A stretch of DNA of 64,000 nucleotides from G963674665 sp964609625 (lineage in GTDB: Bacteria; Desulfobacterota; Desulfovibrionia; Desulfovibrionales; Desulfovibrionaceae): assembly GCA_964609625.1 (NCBI GenBank), contig CAZSRS010000020.1, forward strand, positions 1 through 64,000. Direction: 5' to 3'. The notes under the pieces were generated by a model. It did no database searches. It was given only the letters and a program-made list of their open reading frames with translations, and was not told the DNA's origin. The position numbers and the translations under genes are program-made. Positions 43,175 to 51,553 of the stretch are shown one piece after another (position 1 is the stretch's first letter; each line of letters starts with the position of its first letter).

Positions 43175-45670
43175 ATGAAAACTGCAAAGTGGTCAGGGGC
43201 GGTAATCGGTGGTCTGTTTCTCCTCCTGGTTCTTTGCGGAGCGCTGTCAGCCACGGAAACAACGGTCAACCAGGATTCCAGGGAATGGTTCATCATTCAG
43301 GCCGCCAGTTTTCTGGAAAAGCGGAACGCGCTGAACGCCTACGAGACCTTGCAACGTAAGCTCGGGTCCGACGTCGTTGTTCGTGTCGAACATCTCCCCC
43401 CTTATTACACCCTCAGAGTAGGCCTCTCGGAATCAAAAGGACCGATCCGGGAACTCTTGGCCGATGTCAAAACCCTCCATCCCACGGCCATCATCTTGCG
43501 TGTGCATGTCGATCCCGAACGTATTGTCAGCATGACCCCCTCAGGGGCAACAGTCCTGGCCACGGCCTCGGGAAACCCGAAACTGGACGTGGCGTGGGGA
43601 GCAGGGGAGGCCGATAATGATCCCGCAAGCGCCTCCGTGATGCAGTCAGTTCCCGAGACAGCCATTACCGAAGCCGCCGTAACAGAAGCTGCCGTATCCG
43701 AGGCTGCCTTGACCGAGGCAGCTATTACCGAGGCCGCCGTATCGGAAGCAGCCGTACCGGAAGCCGCCGTATCGGAAGTCGCCGTATCGGAAGTCGCCGT
43801 ACCGAAAGCCGCCGTATCCGAGGCTGCCTTGACTGAGGCAACTATTACCGAGGCAGCCGTACCGGAAGCCGCCGTATCGGAAGTCGCCGTACCGGAAGTC
43901 GCCGTACCGGAAGTCGCCGTACCTGAAGCCGCCGTACCCGAGGCTGCCTTGACCGAGGCAGCCGTACAGGATGCCGCTGATTCCAAAGCATCCGAGGACG
44001 GGCCATCCGGCGTGCCGCTTTTGGTTGAGCCGGCAGTGGCCTCGGAAAAGACGCAGACGCAACCGCCCGCACCGCTCCCGGAGCCAGATGTTGCAGCCAC
44101 GCCCGAGTTCAGCCTCGCCTCCGAGGCCCAGATCGGCGCGCACCCGGCCAAGGAAGATCGGACAGTGGACATCGCCGTCCCTCTCCCTCTTGAGGCGTTC
44201 ACGGGCAGGCAGTGGCTCGGCGTGGGGCAGGAGAGCAAGGTCAATGTCGCGCCAGAGCAGCACGTTGCGCTGCCTGAGCCGGAAATACCAATGGCCTTCG
44301 AACCAGTGTGGGAGGCCGCGTCAGAGTCCGGGAACCAGGGATTGGACCAGCGTTTTGGGTTTCTGAAACAGGCTGGAATCAAGAAGATCGCGGGTTTCGC
44401 AGGTCTGGGAATAGGTGTTGCGCTGCTGCTTCTGACTTCGATGTGGTTTATGAGGAAGGGACGGGGGCAACGTGACAAGGAGAATTCCTCCGCGGCCCAA
44501 TCCGCCCGGAAGTGCACCCTGCAATTAGAGTCCTGCATGGACAAGCCCTTCTCCCAGGAGGATATGTCGGAACCGCCCCTATCTGATGCGGTAGAGGAAG
44601 GGATGGCTGTTGTTCGCGTCGTTTCTCCCCCCAGGTTTGCATTACCTCAGGGTCATGCCACTGCGGTTGCACCACCGGAATCCCATGCCGTCGCGGCCGA
44701 GGCATTCGCTGTGGCCGAGGAACGCCAGTCTCCAGAATCCATGGAGAATGGGAAGCTGAATGTTTCCCAGGAAAAGGAATCGGTAGGCACACCAATCCCC
44801 CTGGGGCCGGCGCCGGAGCATGCGCGGCATCACTCCCCCTATGCATATCAGTCCGACATGGAGCGGCGTATCGCTGACGGTGAGATGGACTTGCCTGGCC
44901 TCTCCCCAACCGGTGAAGCGTTCATGAAGCGGGGTGCGGTGGAATTCGAGGTCATGGTCAAGAACATCTTGAGAAGGAGCGCGGATCAGGAATTGACCTC
45001 CATCTACGTGACGAGCTGCTCGGCCGGAGAGGGGAAGACCCGCGTCTCCATGGCGTTGGCGCATTTTCTGGCCAGGGAAGGCTATCGGGTGTTGCTCGTG
45101 GATGCCAATACCGTGGCGCCGCTCCTGCACGACGTGTACAACACCAGTTTCTCGCCGGGGCTCCTGGAAGCACTCAACGGGAGCGGGTTTGAGGCGCGCG
45201 ATGCGATACGTCCCTCCAGGCATGAAAATCTGCACATCATGACCTTGGGATCCAAGCCCTTGACAGGTGCTCTACGGAGTGAAGGCTTTCCGCTGAACGC
45301 CCTGATCGAGGCCCTGGCCGAGGATTTCGAATTCGTGATCCTGGATGGCCAGTCCTTGTCGGAGCCGTTCGCGCTTTTCGTGGCCAGCACATGTGACGGC
45401 ACTGTCGTGGTGACCCCTTGGGAAAAGCCAAAGTGGCACACCATCAAGAAATCGGCCCAGGAAATTACGCTCTTCGGCGGCACTGTCATCGGTCTGGTAC
45501 AGAACAAACGCCCCGTTTATCTGCCGGGTTTTATTTTCCGGAAGCCCTGGCGGGAACAGTATGTTGAAGTGCGGGTGGAATCGGGGCGGACGGATGCCGC
45601 CATGCCGCCCATGGCCATGGGGTCTCCCATGCCAGAGGTGGAAGATGGGCACAAGGCCTTGCGGCAATAG
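43175..45670 (+). CDS. Membrane-anchored CpsD/BY-kinase-like ATPase with SPOR-like N-terminus and pentapeptide repeat
   Basis: The 831-residue protein has a membrane helix at about 8-28, then a SPOR-like region (WFIIQAASFLEKRNALNAYE, then YYTLRVGLSE). A low-complexity stretch of about 22 x-E-A-A-V units spans residues 161-269. A second membrane helix lies at about 403-428. The C-terminal MinD/CpsD-type ATPase has Walker A SCSAGEGKTRVS near 614, VLLVDAN and FEFVILDGQS. There is no C-terminal tyrosine cluster, so autophosphorylation is doubtful. GAGG supports the ATG at 43175; a start at 43043 would extend into the hairpin leader. The SPOR-like part suggests contact with peptidoglycan while the ATPase regulates polysaccharide assembly. 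Confidence 0.8.
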   Translation: MKTAKWSGAVIGGLFLLLVLCGALSATETTVNQDSREWFIIQAASFLEKRNALNAYETLQRKLGSDVVVRVEHLPPYYTLRVGLSESKGPIRELLADVKTLHPTAIILRVHVDPERIVSMTPSGATVLATASGNPKLDVAWGAGEADNDPASASVMQSVPETAITEAAVTEAAVSEAALTEAAITEAAVSEAAVPEAAVSEVAVSEVAVPKAAVSEAALTEATITEAAVPEAAVSEVAVPEVAVPEVAVPEAAVPEAALTEAAVQDAADSKASEDGPSGVPLLVEPAVASEKTQTQPPAPLPEPDVAATPEFSLASEAQIGAHPAKEDRTVDIAVPLPLEAFTGRQWLGVGQESKVNVAPEQHVALPEPEIPMAFEPVWEAASESGNQGLDQRFGFLKQAGIKKIAGFAGLGIGVALLLLTSMWFMRKGRGQRDKENSSAAQSARKCTLQLESCMDKPFSQEDMSEPPLSDAVEEGMAVVRVVSPPRFALPQGHATAVAPPESHAVAAEAFAVAEERQSPESMENGKLNVSQEKESVGTPIPLGPAPEHARHHSPYAYQSDMERRIADGEMDLPGLSPTGEAFMKRGAVEFEVMVKNILRRSADQELTSIYVTSCSAGEGKTRVSMALAHFLAREGYRVLLVDANTVAPLLHDVYNTSFSPGLLEALNGSGFEARDAIRPSRHENLHIMTLGSKPLTGALRSEGFPLNALIEALAEDFEFVILDGQSLSEPFALFVASTCDGTVVVTPWEKPKWHTIKKSAQEITLFGGTVIGLVQNKRPVYLPGFIFRKPWREQYVEVRVESGRTDAAMPPMAMGSPMPEVEDGHKALRQ
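43655..43981 (+). repeat. 15-bp coding minisatellite (about 22 units)
   Basis: Imperfect 15-base units such as GCCGTATCGGAAGTC repeat in frame, encoding Val/Leu/Ile-Ser/Pro/Thr-Glu-Ala/Val-Ala. Blocks within it (for example AVSEAALTEA) are themselves duplicated, indicating expansion by slippage or unequal recombination. Confidence 0.85.
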
Positions 45671-45679
45671 GGCATTACC

Positions 45680-45755
45680 GCGATATACCTCCGGCGGGGT
45701 GCGCGAAATGAAAGAGCGCGTCTGGACAATCCGCTCGAACGAGGCGGTATATCGC
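45680..45755. terminator. Long-range nested inverted repeat between convergent genes
   Basis: GCGATATACC (45680-45689) is perfectly complementary to GGTATATCGC (45746-45755). Inside lies GCGCG-N10-GCGCG. The structure sits between the ends of the 43175 and 45831 genes and may end both transcripts, although no T-run is present. Confidence 0.45.
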
Positions 45756-45830
45756 CGCACCAGATTGAGCCAGGCTGTTTCCAGGGATACAAAACCGCAT
45801 GCGGGACGCGGTGTTGACTGGAAACGTTGA

Positions 45831-47255
45831 TCAGACGCCCGTACCGCGGATCACAGCCGGTACAGTGCGCAGCATGATCTTGAAGTCCTCCCAGAGGCTC
45901 CATTTGTCGATGTAATCCATGTCCAGGTTCATCCACTCGTGGAATCCCAGTTTGTTGCGGTGTCTGGTGGTCTGCCAGTAGCAGGTCAGTCCCGGGCGCA
46001 CGCTGAAACGCCGACGCAGCCAGTCTTCGGAAAATCCCTCGTAGTCGCGAATGGCCAGGGGTCTGGGGCCCACGATGCTCATGTCGCCCTTGAGCACGTT
46101 CACGAGTTGGGGCAGTTCGTCGATGCCGTAGCGTCGGAGGAAACGCCCCACTGGGAGGACGCGAGGGTCGTTGGCGATCTTGAAGACCGGGCCGTCCATC
46201 TCGTTGAGTGCCTCGAGCTTGGAGTGCTCCGCGGCCGCGTCGATGCTCATGGTTCGCAGCTTGAGGAGCTTGAAGGTGTTCTTGAAGTAGCCGATGCGTT
46301 CCTGTTTGAAAAAGATGGGGCCGCGGTCGGTGCATTTAATGGCGATGGCCGCGACAAGGATGATGGGCCAAGTGATGAGCAGGACGAAGGCGGCCACGAT
46401 CACGTCGATGAAACGCTTGATGGAGACCTGCCAATCCTCCAGAGGCGCGTTGTAGATGACCACCGCCGGGATCGAGCCGAGCTGGTAGCTGCGCATGTAA
46501 GGAGAATCGGGCTCGAAGATATTTGTCAGGTAGTTGACACTGATACCCTGCTCCTGGGCAATATTGATGATCGAGCGTATGGTGTCGTAAAAGGATCGGA
46601 TGGGCAGGTTGACGACGATGCCATGGATAACGTTGTTGCGTATGACTTCGTCGATGTTTTTCAGATGCCCGAGAATGTTGATATTTTTTCCAGAGAAGTT
46701 ACAATCATCTATGAACCCCGCGACATTGACGCCAAGGAATGAATTGTCGTTGATGTAGTTCATGAAGTCCACGGCGCGCTGATTGGTCCCAACGATAACG
46801 ATGTTGCGAATGTTTCGTTGGTTCTGGAAGAGCATTGAGAATATGTAGATCATCAAGCGACGCAGGAGAATGTTGAGGAGCAGTGATACACAGATAAATA
46901 CCGTGAAGAATCGTAGATAGTTTATTTCTACCTTGAAAAAATGAGCGAATATAAGAAATCCAAAAGAAGTGAAGAGAAGTATGAGGATGAAGTTCAGAAT
47001 CTGGGCGTGCAGTTTAGGAACAAAAAAGTCATCCTTTGAAAAATACTTGTCGAAAACCATTGTGTATATGGCGTACATGTAGACAGTGATGATGACGATG
47101 AAGGCAAGATTGATTCCCTGCAAGGGGTTCTTGCCGCTTTCGAACTGCATGATCCTCAGTGTGTCCGAGCCCGCGAGGACAAAGGACAGCATCAGAATCA
47201 GGAAGCCTAGGGCCTTGGACGTCTGGATGAATTTTTCACGTCGATATTCGAGCAT
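45831..47255 (-). CDS. Polyprenyl-phosphate hexose-1-phosphate transferase (priming glycosyltransferase, WbaP/WcaJ type)
   Basis: The 474-residue protein has four predicted N-terminal helices (about 15-135), a CoA-binding-like Rossmann segment (IVIVGTNQRAVDFMNYI), a fifth helix (about 290-310) and the catalytic domain. That domain holds KRFIDVIVAAFVLLITWPII, GPIFFKQERIGYFKNTFKLL, LRTMSIDA, RRYGIDELPQLVNVLKGDMS, IVGPRPLAIRDYE and VRPGLTCYWQT. This full-length family loads the first sugar phosphate onto undecaprenyl phosphate. A sigma-54 site lies 265 bases upstream. It is the only priming enzyme seen in the locus. Confidence 0.94.
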   Translation of the reverse strand: MLEYRREKFIQTSKALGFLILMLSFVLAGSDTLRIMQFESGKNPLQGINLAFIVIITVYMYAIYTMVFDKYFSKDDFFVPKLHAQILNFILILLFTSFGFLIFAHFFKVEINYLRFFTVFICVSLLLNILLRRLMIYIFSMLFQNQRNIRNIVIVGTNQRAVDFMNYINDNSFLGVNVAGFIDDCNFSGKNINILGHLKNIDEVIRNNVIHGIVVNLPIRSFYDTIRSIINIAQEQGISVNYLTNIFEPDSPYMRSYQLGSIPAVVIYNAPLEDWQVSIKRFIDVIVAAFVLLITWPIILVAAIAIKCTDRGPIFFKQERIGYFKNTFKLLKLRTMSIDAAAEHSKLEALNEMDGPVFKIANDPRVLPVGRFLRRYGIDELPQLVNVLKGDMSIVGPRPLAIRDYEGFSEDWLRRRFSVRPGLTCYWQTTRHRNKLGFHEWMNLDMDYIDKWSLWEDFKIMLRTVPAVIRGTGV

Positions 47256-47519
47256 TTTAGTGAAATATCCGTATTTTTCGATGACCCGGCATGCAGCGCG
47301 TTTTCACGGACGCCTTGTCGTTCGCGAATCGCCTGACGGCTCCCGCATCCGCGACGTCTGCTGTTTGATGACAACGTCATGCGGAAGCGGAGCTACCCGT
47401 AATGTTCAATGCTTCCCCCGCCAGTGGCGCAAGAGCGACGTCGGCGCGGCAACACTCTTGGAAAGGTGTATTGCCGATGCGACGGCGCATGCCAGTTTGT
47501 CCCCCGCCTGAATACAAAC

Positions 47520-47535
47520 AGCAAGTATCATACCA
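47520..47535 (-). promoter_or_regulatory. Sigma-54 (-24/-12) promoter for the priming transferase
   Basis: On the minus strand TGGTATGATACTTGCT has GG and GC exactly 10 bases apart and matches the TGGYAYRNNNNTTGCW consensus at nearly all key places. It points toward the gene starting at 47255. It implies control by an enhancer-binding activator not in this window. Confidence 0.6.
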
Positions 47536-47618
47536 TGGACAGGATCGCGATCTCAAGACCATGGGCGTAAAAAACAATGCCTGTCGTGTAAATTTTTCAG
47601 ACCGACAGGATGTTCACG

Positions 47619-47740
47619 CATACCAAGTCGCCATCGGAGAGCTGAACCCGATATCGCGCGGCAGGACGCCGCGTGGCGAGCGAAGTCCAGGTCAGGCTTG
47701 GCGAAACCGTGTTCTTGCCAGGACTCTGCAATCAAAACAC
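47619..47740 (-). repeat. Left copy of a diverged 120-nt structured element
   Basis: The minus strand from 47740 to 47619 aligns over its length with the plus strand at 51554-51673, about 70% by hand alignment. Shared landmarks are GTGTTTTG, TTTCGCCAAGCCT against TCTCGCCAGGCCT, TTCGCTCG, a CGCGGC-N5-GCCGCG hairpin and a final ACTTGGTAT. It lies upstream of, and points toward, the priming transferase gene. Confidence 0.55.
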
Positions 47741-48004
47741 TCAACGCGTTCTGACCGTATCCCGGCATCGGTCCATCCTGGACTTGTTCAACCCAAGCCT
47801 GGCAAAAGCAGTCTTACGCCAACCCTCACATGTTGTATGCGTCATGAACACGCGCTCGTAACCCTGCGCACCTTCCTGGCGCGCAAGTCGCGGAGCCCGA
47901 GGGTCATGGCTGAACCCGACAGGGGCTGTCCGAGCCTTGCCTCCGGTCAAGGAAGCAGCAACGAGGCATGGCCGCGTCAGGTGGTGTCCACCACGGGCTT
48001 CCGG
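47741..48004. other. Remainder of the 47.3-48.0 kb interval
   Basis: About 260 bases between the left repeat copy and the 47-residue gene. Open frames here have poor codon use and no ribosome site. GTGGTGGACACCAC-type pairing near 47980 might form a weak hairpin at the end of the minus-strand operon. Nothing else recognised. Confidence 0.4.
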
Positions 48005-48148
48005 TTACACGATACCCTTGATCACGTCGTAGAGGTTCATGACAAGGGCCAGATGCAGGAAAATCAGCCCGAGAACAACCAGCAGGATGTAGGTAACGAT
48101 GTGTTGCTTTTGCCGCACCCGTGATTGTTCTTCTTTGTCCAGGGTCAT
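48005..48148 (-). CDS. 47-residue single-pass membrane protein
   Basis: An ATG at 48148 with GGAGG 7 bases upstream opens a 47-codon frame ending in TAA at 48005-48007. The N-terminus is charged (MTLDKEEQSRVRQKQ), followed by one strongly hydrophobic helix (TYILLVVLGLIFLHLALVM) and a short tail (NLYDVIKGIV). It starts 33 bases after the stop of the double glycosyltransferase and is probably the last gene of that operon. By size it could be a small membrane subunit or regulator of the polysaccharide machinery. No family recognised. Confidence 0.7.
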   Translation of the reverse strand: MTLDKEEQSRVRQKQHIVTYILLVVLGLIFLHLALVMNLYDVIKGIV

Positions 48149-48181
48149 GATTGCCTCCTGGTTGCATGCAGTGTGCACGGC

Positions 48182-50491
48182 TCAGGTCTTGACGGCCATA
48201 TCACGTTTCCATTCCCGCAGATACAGCTCCCCGAGATGGCTTGCCGCGCCGTCCCAGGTATAGTCGTTTTTCACACGCTCCATGCAGGCCTTGCCCGCGG
48301 TACATAACGAGGCATCGGAAGCCTGCTCCAACTCGTCCAGCAGTTTGGCCAAGGCGATGACATCTCCCACCTGGAAATAGCGCCCGGTCTCTGCCAGGGG
48401 TTCCCTATGCTGCTCGATATCGCTGACGATGCAGGGCAGAGCATAGGACATGGCCTCCAGCAGGGTCAAGGGCAGACCTTCCAGGCCCGAGGCTGTGACG
48501 TAAGCCTTGGCGTTGGCGAAAACCGCCTGGAGTGACTCGCCGAAGAGGTAGCCGGTAAACACAACCTGGGAGGAGCCTTCGCACCGATCCTTGAGCTGCC
48601 GGACATAGTCGCCGCTGGCCGCGGCATCGCCCACGATGGCCAGGGTAAAGGGGCGCGGTCTGCGCAGCTGGGCTTCGATCAGGTCCTGGATGCGCTTCTC
48701 GGGTACCAAGCGTCCCACAAAACAAATGTACTTGCCGGGCTCCAAGCCCAGGGTTCCGACATCGACCCGGGGCATGGCCTCGGGGAGGTTCACGCCGTTG
48801 GGTATGTAGACGGTGGAGACGCCGTACACGGATTCATAGTAGTTCTTCAGGTACCTGGAGACCATGATCCGAACATGGGTGAAATGGGCCGAGCACCACT
48901 CGCCGAGGTGCAGGATCCTGGAGGGCAGACCTTTCCATTTGTCGCGCTGCCAGTCAAGGCCGCCGCAGGTGAAGAACACCCGGGTGCGGGGTTTGAGCAG
49001 CCGCAGCAGGGGAGCCATCAGGGCCGGCCCCTGGGAGTAGATGTGGGTTATGTCGGCCTTGCGCACGGCCAGGTGGAGCACGGCCAGAAAGGTGTGCAGG
49101 AAGGCCTCCATGTGCTTGGTGTCGATGGTGCCGATCCGGACGATACGCACGCCTTTGTACTCCCGGATATCATCGGTGACGTAGTTCTTGCGGGCGTAAA
49201 GGGTGATCTGAAAGCCCTGGGCCGCCAGACGGGTGTAGAGTTCCTCGCATTGGCGCTCCACGCCGCCCCAGGTGGCTGGGATACCGCGCAGGCCTAGCAC
49301 GGCGATACGTGGCATGTGGCGAAGCCTGGGACCCCAGAATCGCGCGTAGGCGTCCACCATGACGTCGATGTCATACTGCGCCAGGGCGTCCTTCTGGGCC
49401 TGCTCCCCGAGCCGACGGCCCAGGTCCGGTTCCTCCACGATGCGCAGCATGGCCCGGGCATAGGCCTGGACATCGTCGTTGGCGGCGAGCAGGCAGTTGC
49501 GTTCGTGGATCAGGAGTTGCCTATTGCCTTCGATGTCCGTGGAAACGATGGTTTTGGCCGCGGCCATGGCCTCCAGAAGGGCGAGGGAGGTGCCCTCGTA
49601 CAGGGAACACAAAGCGTAGCAGTCGCTGATGGCCAGGAGCTGGGGAATGTCGTCGCGGAACCCGGTAAAGACGACTCTGTCGTCCACGTCCAGGGAGGCG
49701 GCCAGGCGCTCAAGCTCGGGGCGCGTTTCGCCGTCACCGACAACGAGCAGCATGGCCTGCTCCCGTGGGAGGTTGAGGGCTGCCAGGGCTCGTATGGCCA
49801 GGGCGTGGTTTTTTTCTGGAGCCAGACGGGAGATGTTCACGAAGACGGTTGCCGTCTCGGGCAGGCCCAATTCATGCCGCAGACCAAGGGGGCGGGGTAC
49901 CACGCAGGCGCGGGTGTCGATGCCGTTACGCACCACAGCGACCTTGTCCTGCCTGACGCCGAAGTCACGGCGCAGGGTCTCGGCCGTGGCCTCGGATACA
50001 GCGATGACACCGTCGGTTCGGTTGAAGAGCAACCGGGTGGCGAGGATACGCAGGAAATTGCGCGGATCGAACCAAGGGCGTCGAGGCAGCAGATGTTGTA
50101 CATGTACCGTGACGAGTACCCTATGGGCGCCGAAAAGCAGTCCCGCGGCGGTCCCGATGAATTCGGCGTCAGAGAGGTGCGCGTGCAGCACACAGTAGGG
50201 GCGGGCATGGAGCAGGCGGCGGATGTCGCGGATGCCCAGGAAAATGTAGGAAAGCAGCTTGAAAGGATTGACAATGCTCGGACGGGAGCGGTTGCAGAGG
50301 ACCACTTCGGCACCGGCATCGCGCAGGCGTCTGGCCAGACCGTCGCCTGGTTGCAGGGCGCAGACAGCTACCTCGGTGCCACGCCGGCACAGGGCCGCGC
50401 ACAGGGGTACGAGGAGTTGTTGGGCGCCGCCGTAGTTGACGTTGTCGATGACAAAGACAACGTGTTCGGGCGTTTCGGCATGCCCGGTCAT
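48182..50491 (-). CDS. Double GT4 glycosyltransferase (two fused transferases)
   Basis: The 769-residue protein contains two full GT-B transferases. The first (about 8-385) has DNVNYGGAQQLLVPLCAAL, VFVNISRLAPEKNHALAIRA and CSLYEGTSLALLEAMAAAK. The second starts abruptly at Met393 (MPRIAVLGLRGIPATWGGVE), the usual N-terminus of a free-standing DUF1972/GT4 transferase, and contains CFVGRLVPEKRIQDLIEA and ASGLEGLPLTLLEAMSYA. Each has its own EGxxLxLLEAM nucleotide-sugar motif, so two successive sugars could be added. It follows the ATPase gene by 5 bases. Confidence 0.9.
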   Translation of the reverse strand: MTGHAETPEHVVFVIDNVNYGGAQQLLVPLCAALCRRGTEVAVCALQPGDGLARRLRDAGAEVVLCNRSRPSIVNPFKLLSYIFLGIRDIRRLLHARPYCVLHAHLSDAEFIGTAAGLLFGAHRVLVTVHVQHLLPRRPWFDPRNFLRILATRLLFNRTDGVIAVSEATAETLRRDFGVRQDKVAVVRNGIDTRACVVPRPLGLRHELGLPETATVFVNISRLAPEKNHALAIRALAALNLPREQAMLLVVGDGETRPELERLAASLDVDDRVVFTGFRDDIPQLLAISDCYALCSLYEGTSLALLEAMAAAKTIVSTDIEGNRQLLIHERNCLLAANDDVQAYARAMLRIVEEPDLGRRLGEQAQKDALAQYDIDVMVDAYARFWGPRLRHMPRIAVLGLRGIPATWGGVERQCEELYTRLAAQGFQITLYARKNYVTDDIREYKGVRIVRIGTIDTKHMEAFLHTFLAVLHLAVRKADITHIYSQGPALMAPLLRLLKPRTRVFFTCGGLDWQRDKWKGLPSRILHLGEWCSAHFTHVRIMVSRYLKNYYESVYGVSTVYIPNGVNLPEAMPRVDVGTLGLEPGKYICFVGRLVPEKRIQDLIEAQLRRPRPFTLAIVGDAAASGDYVRQLKDRCEGSSQVVFTGYLFGESLQAVFANAKAYVTASGLEGLPLTLLEAMSYALPCIVSDIEQHREPLAETGRYFQVGDVIALAKLLDELEQASDASLCTAGKACMERVKNDYTWDGAASHLGELYLREWKRDMAVKT

Positions 50492-50496
50492 GGCGC

Positions 50497-51198
50497 CTAT
50501 TTCAGCCAGCTGTAGATGCTCATGGGGATGGGATACTTGCGTTCATTCAAGACCATCCCCGCCAATTCAATGTTGTTGTCCTTGAGTTTGTCGATGGTGT
50601 GCATGCATACCTGGCGGCGAGAGGTGGCGTAGCGCGCCACGAGAATCACGTGGTCCACCATCTTGGACAGGCTTATGGTCCAGGGAGAGACGGGCACGGG
50701 AGGGCAATCAAAGATCGTGACCTGGAATTTATCCTTGGCAAAGGTGAGGAGTTCGTCCAGGTAGCTTTTTTGCGTCAGCAGGTTGCAGCAGGATTCGCCC
50801 TGGTTTCTGCCGGAAGGCAAGACAGAGAGGCCTGGGAGTTTGGAACTTTGGATCAGGTCTTCAAGAGGTTGAATGCCCTGAAGATAGTTGCTCAGACCTT
50901 CTCCTTCGGCGGACGTCAGTGTCGAAGGGCGGCGTTTGTCAAAGTCCGTGTCCACAAAAAGGGTGTTCAGGCCGAATTCCATGACCGCCAACAGGGTCAT
51001 GTGCAGGGAGACAAAGGAAGAACCGTCTCCGACAGAGCAGCCGGTGAAAAGCATGGTGCTGCTCTGGCTGGAATTCTTGAGTGCGAGGCTGTTCCAGATG
51101 GCGCTCAGGGAATGCCGAATCTTGTTGAGTTGATTCACCTGCCCCTTTTCGAGAGTTTCACCGGGAAAAAGCGATTCGACATACGTGTCAGTATTCAT
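50497..51198 (-). CDS. CpsD/BY-kinase-like ATPase with degenerate P-loop
   Basis: The 233-residue protein has the fold pattern of the cytoplasmic domain of bacterial tyrosine kinases or MinD-like ATPases: LNTLFVDTDFDKRRPSTL as Walker A', GLSNYLQGIQPLEDLIQSS, and FQVTIFDCPPVPVSPWTISL as Walker B. The Walker A segment reads FTGCSVGDGSSFVS where GEGKS/T is expected, so the catalytic lysine is missing. No C-terminal tyrosine cluster is visible. It is probably a non-catalytic or regulatory paralogue working with the chain-length protein or the 43175 ATPase. Two inverted repeats lie upstream. Confidence 0.8.
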   Translation of the reverse strand: MNTDTYVESLFPGETLEKGQVNQLNKIRHSLSAIWNSLALKNSSQSSTMLFTGCSVGDGSSFVSLHMTLLAVMEFGLNTLFVDTDFDKRRPSTLTSAEGEGLSNYLQGIQPLEDLIQSSKLPGLSVLPSGRNQGESCCNLLTQKSYLDELLTFAKDKFQVTIFDCPPVPVSPWTISLSKMVDHVILVARYATSRRQVCMHTIDKLKDNNIELAGMVLNERKYPIPMSIYSWLK

Positions 51199-51226
51199 CG
51201 GTCATTCCACCCCCAAACCGTTGGCA

Positions 51227-51246
51227 CATGCAGTGATATCTGCATG
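51227..51246. promoter_or_regulatory. Inverted repeat CATGCAG-N6-CTGCATG
   Basis: Perfect 7-base arms with a 6-base spacer, 29 bases upstream of the 51198 start codon. Likely an operator for a dimeric regulator of the minus-strand operon. It has the same 7-6-7 geometry as the repeat at 51270-51289. Confidence 0.5.
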
Positions 51247-51269
51247 GCGAAACATTGGCATTGCATGTC

Positions 51270-51289
51270 GATAGCATGTATGTGCTATC
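51270..51289. promoter_or_regulatory. Inverted repeat GATAGCA-N6-TGCTATC
   Basis: Perfect 7-base arms with a 6-base spacer, centred 43 bases (about four helical turns) from the 51227 repeat. The arms differ in sequence but share GCA/TGC next to the spacer-side or core. Possible second operator. Confidence 0.45.
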
Positions 51290-51553
51290 TTACATTAGTC
51301 ATGCAAGCAAAAATTGCAAACCAACACACTGTGACTTTTCAGCAATCTCGATGTCAGCTTTGCGAATGATCTTTAACTAGTTACGCGTATCACCAGGACA
51401 AGTCAATGCTTCCGCACGAATGCTTCAGCACGCATGGTTCGAGCACGAAGCAGGAGGGATCAGGCAGTGGCCAAGGTTTGCAGAGGGTGTCTTTTGCATG
51501 GTATTCCGTCGGATTTTCACGTATCAAGGAGAGATGCACGGAAAGCACGTCCC

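Noticed and set aside
43405..44544. Repetitive minus-strand frame opposite the pentapeptide repeat
   Set aside because: It only mirrors the minisatellite. The + strand has the start signal, SPOR-like part and ATPase domain.
47402..48124. 240-codon + strand frame in the 47.4-48.1 kb interval
   Set aside because: Poor codon use, no ribosome site and no protein pattern. It overlaps the repeat element and the better supported 47-residue gene.
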